Assembly: GCA_035048495.1 (NCBI GenBank)
Contig: CM068547.1
Coordinates: forward strand, 17,739,913-17,803,912
Source: Euptelea pleiosperma
Taxonomy: Eukaryota; Streptophyta; Magnoliopsida; Ranunculales; Eupteleaceae
Direction: 5' to 3'
DNA length: 64,000 nt
Shown: positions 54,390 to 64,000 of the stretch, in pieces
How the letters are laid out: every line of letters starts with the position of its first letter
Position numbering within the stretch: the stretch's first letter is position 1
Program-made: the position numbers and the translations under genes
Notes under the pieces: generated by a model
Seen by the model: only the letters and a program-made list of their open reading frames with translations
What the model was told of the DNA's origin: nothing
Databases searched by the model: none

Positions 54390-55880
54390 GTGCATGAATA
54401 TTGATCATGCCTAACTTGTCCAAACATGCCCGAAATTGAGCAACCACAACACCTTTGGTGAGAACATCAGCCACTTATTCTGACGTAGGCACGAATGGTG
54501 TACAGATTACTCCCGAAGTAACTTTCTCGCGAATGAAATGTCTATCCACTTCAATGTGCTTTGTTCTATCATGTTGCACGGGATTATGTGCAATGCTTAT
54601 GGCCACCTTGTTGTCACAATATAATGACATAGATCCTTCAATCGGGAAACCTAGCTCCCTAAGTAAAATTTTGAGCCATAGTAGCTCACATAGACCATGG
54701 GCCATAGATCGGAATTCGGCTTCTGCACTTGACCGAGCTCCCACTTGCTGCTTCTTGCACCTCCAGGTTACTAGATTGCCTCCCACAAATGTGCAATGGC
54801 CTGAAGTAGACCGTCTATCATCTTGGGCACCAGCCCAATCTGCATCAGTAAAGCCTTCAACCCTCGTATGCCCATGACGACGAAATAAGAATCCCTTCCC
54901 TGGGGATGACTTCAAGTATCTCAAGATACGGTTAGTAGCTTCCAAGTGCGGTTTGCGAGGCGCGTGCATGTACTGGCTCACCACACTCACAGCATATGCA
55001 ATATCCGATCGTGTGTGAGCTAGGTAGATGAGGCGTCCCATGAGTCTTTGAAAGCTACCCACATCCTCAAGGAGTTCTTCTGATTGACCATCTAGCTGAT
55101 GTTTTGCTTCAATCGGGGAATCAACAGGTCGTGCCCCCAACATGCTTGTATCCTGAAGTAAATCCAATACATATTTCCTCTGGCATATGTATATTCCCTC
55201 ATTCGATCTTGCAACCTCAATGCCCAAGAAGTACTTTAAGGTGCCTAGATCCTTAATTTCAAATTCAGCTGCCAAGAATCTCTTAAGTCTGGAAATTTCT
55301 GTTGCACAGTTCCCTGTGACAATAATGTCGTCCACATACACAATTAGGATAGTCGTAGTCCCCCTACTCGTCTGATAAAGAGTGTGTGATCTGCCTGACC
55401 CTCGGTGTATCCTAATTGTTTAACTGCTCCGCTGAATCTTTCAAACCATGCTCTTGGTGACTGTTTCAAACCATACAGAGTTTTCTTCAACTTACATACT
55501 CTCTGCATGTCATCAGACACCCGGAACCCCAGAGGGGGGAGCATGTAAACCTCTTCCTTCAAGTCACCATGGAGGAATGCATTCTTAACATCGAGCTGTA
55601 GTAGTGGCCAAGACTGACTTGCTGCGAGTGAGAGAATAACCCGAATAGAGTTTAGTTTGGCTACAAGAGCGAATGTCTCCTTGTAGTCAATACCATATGT
55701 CTGAGAATAGCCCTTAGCCACCAACCGTGCCTTGTATCTATCCACAGATCCATCTGGTTTGCATTTCACTATATAGACCCACTTACATCCAACCGGCTTC
55801 TTGCCCTGTGGTAACCGAACCAGTTCCCATGTGTTATTTTTTTCCAGTGCGTTCATTTCCTCAACCATCGCCTCCTTCCA
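54390..55880 (-). pseudogene. Copia D reverse transcriptase and RNase H
   Basis: RT opens MVEEMNALEKNNTWEL (55868), with [18 protein letters not shown] (about 55600) and YVDDIIVTG (about 55339). A single frameshift near 55343 separates the two halves. An open frame of 288 codons then covers the RT end and RNase H: TDADWAG (about 54845), RSSAEAEF, YCDNKVAISIAHNPVQHDR (about 54620). One TAA near 54475 stands for Gln before VADVLTKG. This is the best-preserved pol in the window. Confidence 0.92.
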
Positions 55881-57010
55881 TCTGGGTTGTGCTAGAGCCT
55901 CTATGACAGAAGAAAGAAGAGTAACAGAGGACAGGGAGGTAACAAAAGATTTGAAGGATGGTGATAAGTTATCATAGGAAACAAAATTAGCAATAGGGTG
56001 TTGAGTACAGGATCTCTTCCCTTTCGAAGAGCAATAGGAAGATCAGAACTACTATCACATAAAGAAGGGGAAACCAAAGGGGAACTAAATGAGGAATTAC
56101 CTAGATCCAGTGAGGAGGAGTCTTGACCTTGACATTTAGGAATGGTCTTTGTCTCCCTTACTCTACGACGAGTATAGACTTGCAGCACCCCGTGCTTGCT
56201 AGTGTCTTTGTCATGCATAATAGTATCAATAACTAGATCATCTAATGTCACGGGCAAAGCAGGGGTCACATGCCGTTCCTCACACCAACTACTCTCCCCC
56301 TGAGGATCGGTAGGGCTAGCAGCAGAAAAAAAGGAGCCAATTCCAGAAAAGTGACATCCATAGTAACAAACCTCCTTCGTGTGGGAGGATGATAGCATTT
56401 ATACCCCTTCGAGCTTGAGGAGTACCCTAGGAACACACATTTAAGTGCTTTAGGGTCCAACTTTGTCCGATGAGGGCCAAGGATATGGACGTAACAAACA
56501 CAGCCAAAGATTTTCGGAGGAATCGCAAATGGAGGACTAGAGGGACGAAGGAACTAAAAAGGAGTGTGGAACTGAAGAGACCGAGACGGCATACGGTTGA
56601 TGAGGAAGGCAGCAAGAAGCACAGCATCAGACCAATAAGTTTTGGGAACATTGTACCACAAAAGGAGAGAACGAACCACTTCCAGTAGATGTCAATTTTT
56701 TCTTTCGGCCACCCCATTTTGTTGTGGGGTGAACACACATGAATTTTGATGCTCAATACCATGCTTTGCCAAGTACAACTTCAACCCCCCATACATGTAC
56801 TCCCCCCCTTGATCAGATCGGAGAACTTTTATACACTTTCCAAACTGGGTAAGGATTAGTTTGTGGAAGTTCTGGGAAGATAGAAAATACTTCATCTTTA
56901 GATTTCATAACAAATATCCATGTGCACATAAAGAAATCATCCACAAATGAGACAAAGTAGCGATAACCAAAAATGGAAGTAACCGGGGACGGGCCCTAAA
57001 CATTAGAATG
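55881..57010 (-). pseudogene. Copia D integrase
   Basis: The core begins around 57010 (IHSNV, where the family has HSDV, so the first catalytic Asp is changed to Asn). KVLRSDQGGEYMYGG (second Asp, about 56825) and FTPQQNGVAERKN (Glu, about 56725) are intact. Then LNVCS and, in another frame, [22 protein letters not shown] (about 56450-56390). Frames change near 56900, 56690, 56430 and 56270. Confidence 0.85.
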
Positions 57011-57610
57011 AATCAAATCAAAAATAGCATTACTTTTATTACCCCATGGTGGGAAAACAGAACGAGTGTGCTTGGACAGAGCACACACTTCACAATGAAG
57101 TTCAGACAGCGATACAGACTGAAACAATGCAGGAAATAAGAGACGTAAATATGAAAAAGACACATGACCAAGACGAGCATGCCAAGATAGTAGCTGCTCC
57201 TTATTGTAACTATTATTATGACTACGAGACTGCGACGCTACTGGAACTGTGGGAGACGCATCCAGGAGATAGAGACCATTCACTTCATGTCCAGTGCCAA
57301 TCGTCCTCCTCGTGACCAAGTCCTGAAACACATAATGAGAAGGAAAGAAAGTGACACAATAATTCAGAGTTTTTGTGAGAGAGCTAACAGAAAGAAGGTT
57401 AGTATCAAACTTGGGAACATGAAGGACAGAGGATAAAGAAATCTCGGATGTGGCTGACACGACCTTTCCCAGAGACAGAGGAAAGGGTGCCATCTGCGAT
57501 GCGGACTTTATCAGCCCCAGAACCCACAGAATAGGAAGAAAATAAGGTAGACATACCCGTCATATGCTCTGAAGCCCCCGAATCAATAATCCAGGGTGAG
57601 GAAGAAGTAG
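57011..57610 (-). pseudogene. Copia D protease and pre-integrase
   Basis: WIIDSGASEHMTGMSTLFSS (about 57595-57540) is the protease site with DSG intact. VRIADGTLSSVSGKGRV follows, then after a frameshift SSVLHVPKFDTNLLSVSSL (about 57430-57375) and WHARLGHV (about 57165) and CEVCALSKHTRS. The domain order is normal. Confidence 0.88.
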
Positions 57611-58739
57611 AGGCGAAAACATGATGGGCAGAACTGATGGTACCTGACTGGGCAAATGCCGAAGTGGCCGAAAGTCCATCCAAGTGGGCCATAAAGTGCC
57701 ATATATTCTCGAGCTCCTCTCGAGAAATAGTAACTGGTGATGTGTCCGAGGAAGGGGATGGATCTGTAGGAGTATCCATAGCAACGCCGTGGGTAGTGGG
57801 AGGTGCGCATGACGACAACAGGGACGACTGCGGGGGTCTTCCAACAATATTCCAACATTTTTCTTTACTATGGCCCTTCTTGCCACACCCCTCACACATA
57901 TGAAGACTCCAGCAGTTATCTTGACTGTGGCCTTTCTTGCCACAATGAGCACAAGTAGGTGGAGGACCTTTAGGGCAATGCTGTGGTGGTTTCTGTGATG
58001 ATGAGACTGCAGCCAGGGCAGACTTTTCATGTTTGGGAAGAGGAGACATGACATCTCTACGACTTTCTTCACTTTGAACATAGGCATATACTTGGTTAAG
58101 CGAGGGTAAATCATCTTTACTGAGCAACTGGACACGAGCTAACTCGAAATCAGCATTCAAGCCAGCAAGGAACTCATATATCCTGTTCTGATCCACCAAC
58201 GTACGATATGCCTTACCATCCGTGGTACAGGCAGGGGTAAAAACTTGATAATAATCAAGTTCTTCCCACATGCTACGAAGCTTAGCAAAATACTCGGCCA
58301 AAGGCAAGTTCCCTTGAAGAAGAGTGGCAATACTCTGGCGCAACTGATACACACGAGCAACATTCTTTTGCTGGGAATAGGTCTGAGATGCAGAGTCCTA
58401 GATCTCCTTTGCAGTAGTATGAAATAGGAATCCTCGACTAATGTGGGGCTCCATAGAGTTAAGAAGCCACGACATAACAGTCAAATTGCCCGATTCCCAT
58501 TTCTCAAACTCGGAGTCATCCTCTTTAGGGGCCACTAGACGGCCAGTAAGATATCCTTATTTTCCACGGCCACCAATAAACATCTTGGCAGCCCTAGACC
58601 ATTCTAAATAATTTTTTCCAGCCAGCTTCATAGTGGTGATCTGCAACACAGGGTTTTCATATGGAGTAGGGGCTGAAACTGGAGGGCCAGTAGGCCTGAA
58701 GACCACATCTGAGGCTCCAGATTCATCTGACGTTGGCAT
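57611..58739 (-). pseudogene. Copia D gag with two zinc knuckles
   Basis: The most likely start is the ATG at 58739 (MPTSDESG). NPVLQITTMKLAGKNYLEW (about 58650-58595) is the gag N-terminal block. A TAG follows GRGK near 58557 and another interrupts the AKEI block near 58399. From 58352 a long open frame carries LVDQNRIYEFLAGLNADFEL and two CCHC knuckles, CAHCGKKGHSQDNC (about 57950-57910) and CEGCGKKGHSKEKC (about 57892-57850). The other elements have one. Confidence 0.88.
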
Positions 58740-59439
58740 AGCTGCAACACAAACAACAAATAACAAGCAAATAATAGAAAAAAACCACCCAATAAGTAGC
58801 TACCACGATTTGAGACAAACCGGAGGCACGATGGAGATCAAAACGAGTCAAACGACTCAAGCCATGCTAACTAAGAGATCACGGAGTGATGGGATCATCC
58901 CAAAGTTCCAACAAAACATCCAAGAAAGGATTAAAGGCATAAGGGAGCCAACCAACAGGGATTGTGGGTGTTCGTGATGCCCAATAAGGGCAAAAAAGTC
59001 ACCGACGGTAATAATAGGGGGGAGAAATCGATCCCCCAGCCTTAATACTCCACCAAACTTAAAATAAATGGCATAGGCCTATAGGTAATAATGGGGGGGA
59101 CCAAAACGAAGCAGCAATCAAAGCCAAGAAGCTTCGAAAGAGGTCGCAAATCACCACGAACTGAAACGAGCTTGTTTTTCAATATTTTCAAATATCGGCC
59201 ATAACATGCTCAAAAAAGGTCCAAAAAATTCCCAAAAAATCACCAAAACTCTTAAAAAAATGTCATCTACTGGAAGGTGAAGGTTTTGGAGATCTTGAGC
59301 ACCCTATTCGTACAGCTGATGACGTCAGCCGTACAGTTCAATGATGTCAGCGATGACGTCAGCAATGATGATCACCCCTTGAAGGTCTGAGGCGTGAGGA
59401 GATTCACCCCTGAAGTTTTGTACAGATTCAATTCGTTAT
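58740..59439 (-). other. Copia D leader
   Basis: 700 bp between the primer site and the gag start on the minus strand. No coding signal; an open stretch on the plus strand (58633-58977) is the antisense of gag and leader. Confidence 0.6.
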
Positions 59440-59451
59440 GCTCTGATACCA
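59440..59451 (-). promoter_or_regulatory. Copia D primer binding site
   Basis: GCTCTGATACCA on the plus strand, the complement of TGGTATCAGAGC, abutting the 5' LTR. Confidence 0.92.
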
Positions 59452-59730
59452 AGAATAATTTTAGGGTTTCGGGAAGAGAGGAGAAGAAGAGAGGAAAAGA
59501 AGAAGAGAAAGCGTTGGAGAGTAAAATCTACCAACGTCCCACAATATTATTTATATTACTAGGTTAAAACAATTACACCCACATTAATATCTCCACCCAC
59601 CATATATCTTATATTATATTACCAACGTCCCACAATATTATTTATATTACTAGGTCAAAACAATGACACCAACATTAATATCTCCACCCACCATATATCT
59701 TATATTATATTCTCCCTCATACTGACAACA
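59452..59730 (-). repeat. Copia D 5' LTR with 91-bp internal duplication (279 bp)
   Basis: The same termini as the 3' LTR. A 91-bp stretch starting ACCAACGTCCCACAATATTA is present twice in tandem (59530-59620, 59621-59711) with a few differences. The 3' LTR has it once, and 188 + 91 = 279 accounts for the whole length difference. Confidence 0.92.
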
Positions 59731-59763
59731 AGAAGTGCATTACATGAAAGGTACTTTGGATCA

Positions 59764-60124
59764 TAGTTAGCAATTCGGCATATGGAAAAGATTCGAAATG
59801 AGAAAATTTTGAGCTTAATTCGATTTTGGGATATAAAAATTCGGTCAAAAATTTGGGCATTGTTGAAATGTTATATTAGTTTAGCCTTGAAAGCCTGAAT
59901 TTTACCAATTTTTTCATTTTATGCAGCCATTTAATACGTTTTTATTTTAAAAAAATGCAAAATTCGTGTATTAAACGTGAATAATACGTGTTTCATTCGT
60001 ATAATATCAAAATTCATGATTTTTTCTGATGCTTTTTATTTTATATGGCCGTATTAAACGGTTCCTAAAAAATTAAAAAAATTTGGTTATTAAACGCAAA
60101 TAATACGTGAATTTACTAACTAGG
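59764..60124. mobile_element. Mutator-like MITE (361 bp) in copia F integrase
   Basis: The ends are TAGTTAGCAA at the left and TTACTAACTA at the right (complement TAGTTAGTAA), with a further GG at the right edge. Flanks are CTTTGGATCA (59754-59763) and CTTTGGATTA (60125-60134), 10 bp with one mismatch. A 9-11 bp TSD fits Mutator-like elements. The interior is AT-rich with ATTAAACG and AATAATACG repeats. Removing it restores TLD-SHSDVLGP. Confidence 0.8.
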
Positions 60125-60134
60125 CTTTGGATTA

Positions 60135-60840
60135 TAGCCATTCGGATGTTTTGGGTCCCTTAAAGGGGGATCCAGGTACTTTGTCTCATTTATAGATGAC
60201 TTCTCCAGAGAGGTATGGGTGTATACCTTAAACACCAAGGATAGGTGTTTGAAACTTTCAAACAGTAGAAAGCCATGGTTGAGATGCAGACAAGGAAGAA
60301 GATCAAGCGCTTAAGAACAGATATTGGGGGCGAGTACAAGTATGAGCCATTCTTGAAATTTGGCAAGGATGAGGGGATAGTTTGGCACTTTACAGTGGCA
60401 GGCACTCCACAACAAAATGGAGTGATAGGAAGGATGAACTGAACTCTACTTGAGAAAGCTAGATGCATGTTATCCAATGCTAGGTTGGGTAGAGAATTTT
60501 GTGCAGAGGTGTCAGTATTGGATGCTTTCTAGTTAACAAATCATTGTTTACAGCTATCGAGATGAAAACTCCTAAAGAGGTATGGTCTGGTAAACCAGTT
60601 GATTATTCTTTATTGCGTGTTTTTGGATTTCTAGCTTATTTTCATGTTATAAAAAGTAAAATCGATCCAAGGGCAAAGAAGAGTTTATTTTATGGGATAT
60701 GGTCAAGGCGTTAAAGTTTATAAACTTTGGTGCCGTGAATTACAGAAAGTTGTAGTAAGCAGAGATGTTACCTTTAATGAGTCTGTTATGCTAAAACCTA
60801 GAAAACAGAGCTTGGGTTAGGAGGATACAAGCATATGTGA
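60135..60840 (+). pseudogene. Copia F integrase core and following region
   Basis: HSDVLGPLKGGSRYFVS-like text (first Asp, about 60138) and FIDDFSREVWVYTLNTKD (about 60187-60237). A region near 60313 reads RTDIGGEYKYEPF (second Asp; the Asn or Gln following Asp is changed to Ile). TPQQNGVIGRMN (about 60407) holds the position of the catalytic Glu, but it reads Gly there. VWSGKPVDYSLLRVFGF follows (about 60580-60630). Confidence 0.82.
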
Positions 60841-62188
60841 TAGTGTTCAGGTGGAGCTAGAAGCTCTAGATTTCTCAGATGTAGAGGAATGGATTCCAGT
60901 GGATGATATGGTTGGGCAGCAGCACCAACAACAACAACAGTCTTTAGCAAAGGGGAGGTCCAAAAGAATTACCAAGGCACCAATCAGATATGGCTTTGAA
61001 TACATGGTTGCATATGCATTGAATATTGAGGGAAATGAACCATCTACTTTCAAGGAAGCCCTTTGAGACTGTTAGTGCAGAGTTGAAGATAGTAATGGTA
61101 GATGAGATGGAGTCTCTCCACAAGAACCATAAGTGGAAACTTGTGGGATTATCTAAGGGTAAAAAGGAGATTGGGTGCACATGGATGTACAAGCTAAAGA
61201 CCGGTACTCATAAATAGGTGGAGATATATTCAAGGCACGGTTGGTAGCCAAGGGCTATGCGCAAAGGGAAGGTGCAGATTACAATGAAGTATTCTCTCTA
61301 GTTGTGAAACACACTTCGATTCGTGTACTATTGGCCTTAGTGGCATCTCGTGACTTAGAGTTCGAGCAACTCGATGTTTAGACAATGTTCCTTCGTGGAG
61401 ATTTGGAAGAGGACATCTATATGCAGCAACCTGAGGGGTACAAGGTAGCTGGAAATGAAGATTATGTCTGCAAGCTGAAGAAATCTCTATATGGCCTTAA
61501 GCAGTAGCGAAGGCAGTGGTACAAGAGATTTGATACGTTTATAATACAACAAGGGTATACCAAGAGTGACTATGATCATCGTGTTTATTTAAAAAAGCTT
61601 CAGGATGGGTCACTTTTGTATCTATCACTTTTATGTTTATGATATGCTCATTGCTGCAAAGAGAATGTCAGGAGTTTGAGATGAAAGAATTAGGTCCAAC
61701 GAAGAGAATTTTGGTGTAGAGATTGATAGGGACAGACAAAAGGGCAGATTGTGTTTGACACAGTGGAAGTAATTTAAAAGGTGCTTGATAGATTCGAGAT
61801 GGGAAACTGCAAGGCAGTTAGTACCCCATTGGCTACACTTCACTTTCGGCATTAGAATCTCCTAGTACAGAGGATGAGAAAGACTATATGTCTAGAGTCC
61901 CCTATACGAGTGCAGTTGGCAGTTTGATGTACGCCATGGTTTGCACTCGGCCAGACATTGCTCACGCAATCAGTATGGTTAGCAGGTATATGTCTAATTG
62001 AGGGAAAGACCACTGGTAGGCAGTGAAATGGTTATTGAGGTACTTGAAGGGTACTATGGATGTAGGACTTGTTTTTCAGAGGGATAGAGATTCTAAAAAT
62101 CATGTTGTTAGGTACATTAATTGCAATTATGCAGGTGACTTGGATAAGTGCAGGTCCATGACGGGGTATGTGTTAACTATGGCCTGTG
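60841..62188 (+). pseudogene. Copia F reverse transcriptase and RNase H start
   Basis: AELKIVMVDEMESLHKNHKW (about 61080-61138), EQLDV then a stop and [19 protein letters not shown] (about 61364-61440), KKSLYGLKQ (about 61480). The catalytic YVDD position reads YVYD (61634-61645), so the first Asp is lost. PDIAHAISMVSRYM (about 61950), WLLRYLKGTMDVGLVF (about 62029) and the RNase H start follow, until copia E interrupts at 62189. Many frame changes. Confidence 0.82.
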
Positions 62189-62504
62189 TGTTAGAGTTTA
62201 TATAATACACCCACGTTGGTGTCTCAAGTGGGCTGCGTCCCACTTCCCATGTGGGGCCATTTTTGGGTTTTCACTATTCACATGAATAGTGTCGCGTGAA
62301 GTGTTCTCCTTTGTAGGGTTTCTCCCCATCATATATATATATATATACAGTGTGTGAGAGAGAATGAATTAACAATTCATTCTCTCCTCTTCCCTCAACT
62401 TCTCTCTCTAACCTAATCTCCTTCTCCACCTTCCGCCTCCATTATACTTTTTTCCCTCTTTTATCTACAACCTTCATCTACTGGTTACAAGCTTATTTAC
62501 AATA
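62189..62504 (+). repeat. Copia E 5' LTR
   Basis: Starts TGTTAGAG and ends TTTACAATA, 316 bp. Compared with copia A it lacks one copy of a short GAATAGT-type direct repeat (about 62300) and has a shorter (TA)n. Confidence 0.92.
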
Positions 62505-62516
62505 TGGTATCAGAGC
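62505..62516 (+). promoter_or_regulatory. Copia E primer binding site
   Basis: TGGTATCAGAGC directly follows the LTR. This site is missing from copia A. Confidence 0.93.
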
Positions 62517-63090
62517 ATGGTAGCTCTAGGGCATGTGTCTTTGTCCCCTAGAGACTCCATTCCGATCTAAGACGGTTATGTGAGCATCCGGAGCTGAGGA
62601 GAACTTTTGAGAAAATCGCAGAGATCATTCCTGCGCTATCCGGGGATTAATCCTGAGGCAAAACACCAGAGACTCTTATTTTCTAGTTAATTTTTGTCCT
62701 CAGCCGCATCAGAGATCCAATTTGTCTTCTTCTCAAACTTCTCCAGCGTTTTTCCGGCCAACACATTTTTTGAGGATTTTTGGTTTTTAGATTTTTGTGA
62801 TATTCGTGCAACAGCAGGCCCCTCTGACCTTCCCACCCTCTTCAGTATTGCTCATGGAACAGTTCGAAACTTGATTCGATGAATTCTGACCGTCGGAACC
62901 CTAGTTTCCAAAAATCACCCGGATCCCCGGGCTACTTTTTATGTTTTGATTTTCTTTCAAAATCAGACCTCTCTGGGACCTCCTGTCCTAGGTGAACCAC
63001 TCATTGGGCCTTTAGGGATCCTCTAGACCTCGCTTCGATTTTCTGGGAGCTTCATGTACACTACCTGCTATTTTTGGTGGTCCTGCTCCA
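62517..63090 (+). other. Copia E leader
   Basis: 574 bp with no supported frame. It corresponds to the sequence deleted from copia A. Confidence 0.7.
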
Positions 63091-64000
63091 ATGAGTTCCC
63101 CCGAGGCCACATCTGTGATTTCTAGCTCTTCCTCTGAGGATCGTCCTATGACTCATGGCTCTCATGGAGATCACAACCCTCAGCTCTGCATCACCACTGT
63201 GAAGCTCAATTGCACAAACTTCCTGGAATGGAAGACTTCCGCTCTCATGTACATTGGGGGCCATGGCTATAGTGAGTATCTGATAGGTGCTACTAAAGAA
63301 CCAAATCCAAAGGACAAATCTCATCGGATTTGGGTTATGGAGAACCTGACTGTCATGTTCTGACTTCTTTACTCGATGCAAACCCAGATTAGCAAAGGGT
63401 TTATGTTCCTACCAACGGCCAAAGATGTTTGGGATGCCATATCTCAGACATACTCCCATGTGGGAAATTTCGCCAAGCTCTATGAACTAGAACAAGAGAT
63501 ATCTTGTCTTCGTCAGGGGGAGATGAAGCTTGGTACATATTATGCTTCTCTTTGAAGCAAATGGGAGGAGATTGATCACTACCAGAGCTACTCCCCCAAG
63601 TGCGCAGATGATGTCAAGTCCTTCAAGGCGATGGTTGTACGTTCCCGGATCTTCCAGTTTCTCTCCGACCTTCATCCGAGCTTTGAGGGAGCTTGTGTTC
63701 AGATCCTTGGTAGGGATCCTGCTCCTACCTCTCTAGCACAGGTCTATGGTTACATTCAGGGGGAGAACAGTCGCCGCTCTGCCATGCAACTCCGCAGTGG
63801 GAGTGATACTGAAGACCGCTCTGCCCTAGCTACTACCAATCAGAAGGGCCAGACATCCAATCCGAAGGAGTCTAGATACCAACCCAGACCCAAGTGTGAT
63901 CACTACGGTCGCATGGGCCATATCTAGGCCACTTGTTAGAAGCTCCATGGACGTCCCCTAGGACAGGGCCCGACTTTCCGTCAGCGTCAATCAGCAAAAC
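63091..64000 (+). pseudogene. Copia E gag
   Basis: The ATG at 63091 starts MSSPEATSVISSSSSEDRP, with good agreement to the gag N-terminal blocks: LCITTVKLNCTNFLEW (about 63184), then MENLTVMF, KDVWDAISQTYS and DLHPSFEGACVQILGRDPAP. Stops at 63361-63363 (TGA for Trp), 63552-63554 (TGA for Arg) and near 63926 (TAG for Gln) break it. The zinc knuckle reads CDHYGRMGHI, so one Cys is lost. The 3' end is beyond the window. Confidence 0.9.

Larger units (their letters stand above)
54187..59730 (-). mobile_element. Ty1/copia element D, antisense, nearly complete
   Basis: LTRs at 54187-54374 (3') and 59452-59730 (5') are flanked by AGAAG at 54182-54186 and 59731-59735. It has a primer site, a two-knuckle gag, protease, integrase, RT and RNase H. 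Only a few stops and frameshifts are present, fewer than in copia A-C. It sits in the integrase N-terminus of copia F. Confidence 0.94.
52376..62188 (+). mobile_element. Tork/Tnt1-like copia element F, carrying three insertions
   Basis: The 5' LTR (52376-52787), gag, protease, integrase, RT and the start of RNase H follow in order once antisense copia D (54187-59730), the MITE (59764-60124) and their TSD copies are removed. It is cut at 62188 by copia E, inside RNase H. The 3' part is outside the window. The proteins are broken in many places. Confidence 0.85.
62189..64000 (+). mobile_element. Ty1/copia element E (same family as A), runs off the window
   Basis: A 5' LTR, primer site, leader and gag are present. 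Its LTR matches copia A throughout (CACCCACGT, CACGTGGGGCC-type and CCCCATCATATATA blocks), and gag is almost the same sequence. The left flank CTGTG (62184-62188) should be duplicated beyond the right edge. Confidence 0.92.

Overview
The window is nuclear DNA from a flowering plant, in a heterochromatin-like block made almost entirely of transposable elements. The evidence is the set of families: many Ty1/copia elements primed by initiator-Met tRNA (TGGTATCAGAGC sites), sirevirus-like copia pieces, a Tork/Tnt1-like copia element, plant L1-type LINEs (one with a C-terminal RNase H), long Ty3/gypsy-type solo LTRs, hAT- and Mutator-like MITEs, and a captured fragment of a plant glycine-rich RNA-binding protein gene. 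The species cannot be named from this. I found no intact host gene, rRNA, tRNA or CRISPR. No coding region of any autonomous element is fully intact.

Left part (1-20.5 kb): a sirevirus-like 3' tail and LTR (1-1020) abut a LINE that is split into three pieces (1021-1838, 6482-8799, 18239-19882). Copia A (1839-6476, TSD CACAT) and copia B (8800-18233, TSD GAAAC) cause the two splits. Copia B is itself split by a 3.7-kb gypsy-type solo LTR (11617-15351, TSD CTTTT).

Middle part (20.5-37.3 kb): an eroded copia G holds a second gypsy-type solo LTR. Further copia and LINE debris follows. Copia H (27290-36148, TSD AATAT) carries a nearly full-length but frameshifted LINE of a second family (29510-35753).

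Sirevirus-like stretch (37.3-51.6 kb): an LTR, PBS and gag run to about 38.69 kb, an antisense copia C (38690-45247) follows, and then protease, a 3' non-coding region, a putative plant-transposon-domain ORF and a tail rich in polypurine tracts. Copia C carries a hAT MITE in gag and a 912-bp hAT-like element in its leader with the captured gene piece. The sirevirus-like part also carries an array of about ten imperfect hairpins spaced about 140 bp apart (46.8-48.4 kb), interrupted by another hAT MITE, and a small 5'-truncated LINE with a 17-bp TSD.

Right part (51.6-64 kb): a Tork-like element starting at 52376 is interrupted by antisense copia D (54187-59730, TSD AGAAG), a Mutator-like MITE (59764-60124) and copia E (62189 to beyond the window), which is of the same family as copia A.

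Nothing here looks like a new functional system. The most distinctive structures are the 140-bp-period hairpin array, the hAT-like element with the captured RNA-binding-protein fragment, and a 41-bp tandem array whose phase shows where that element landed.
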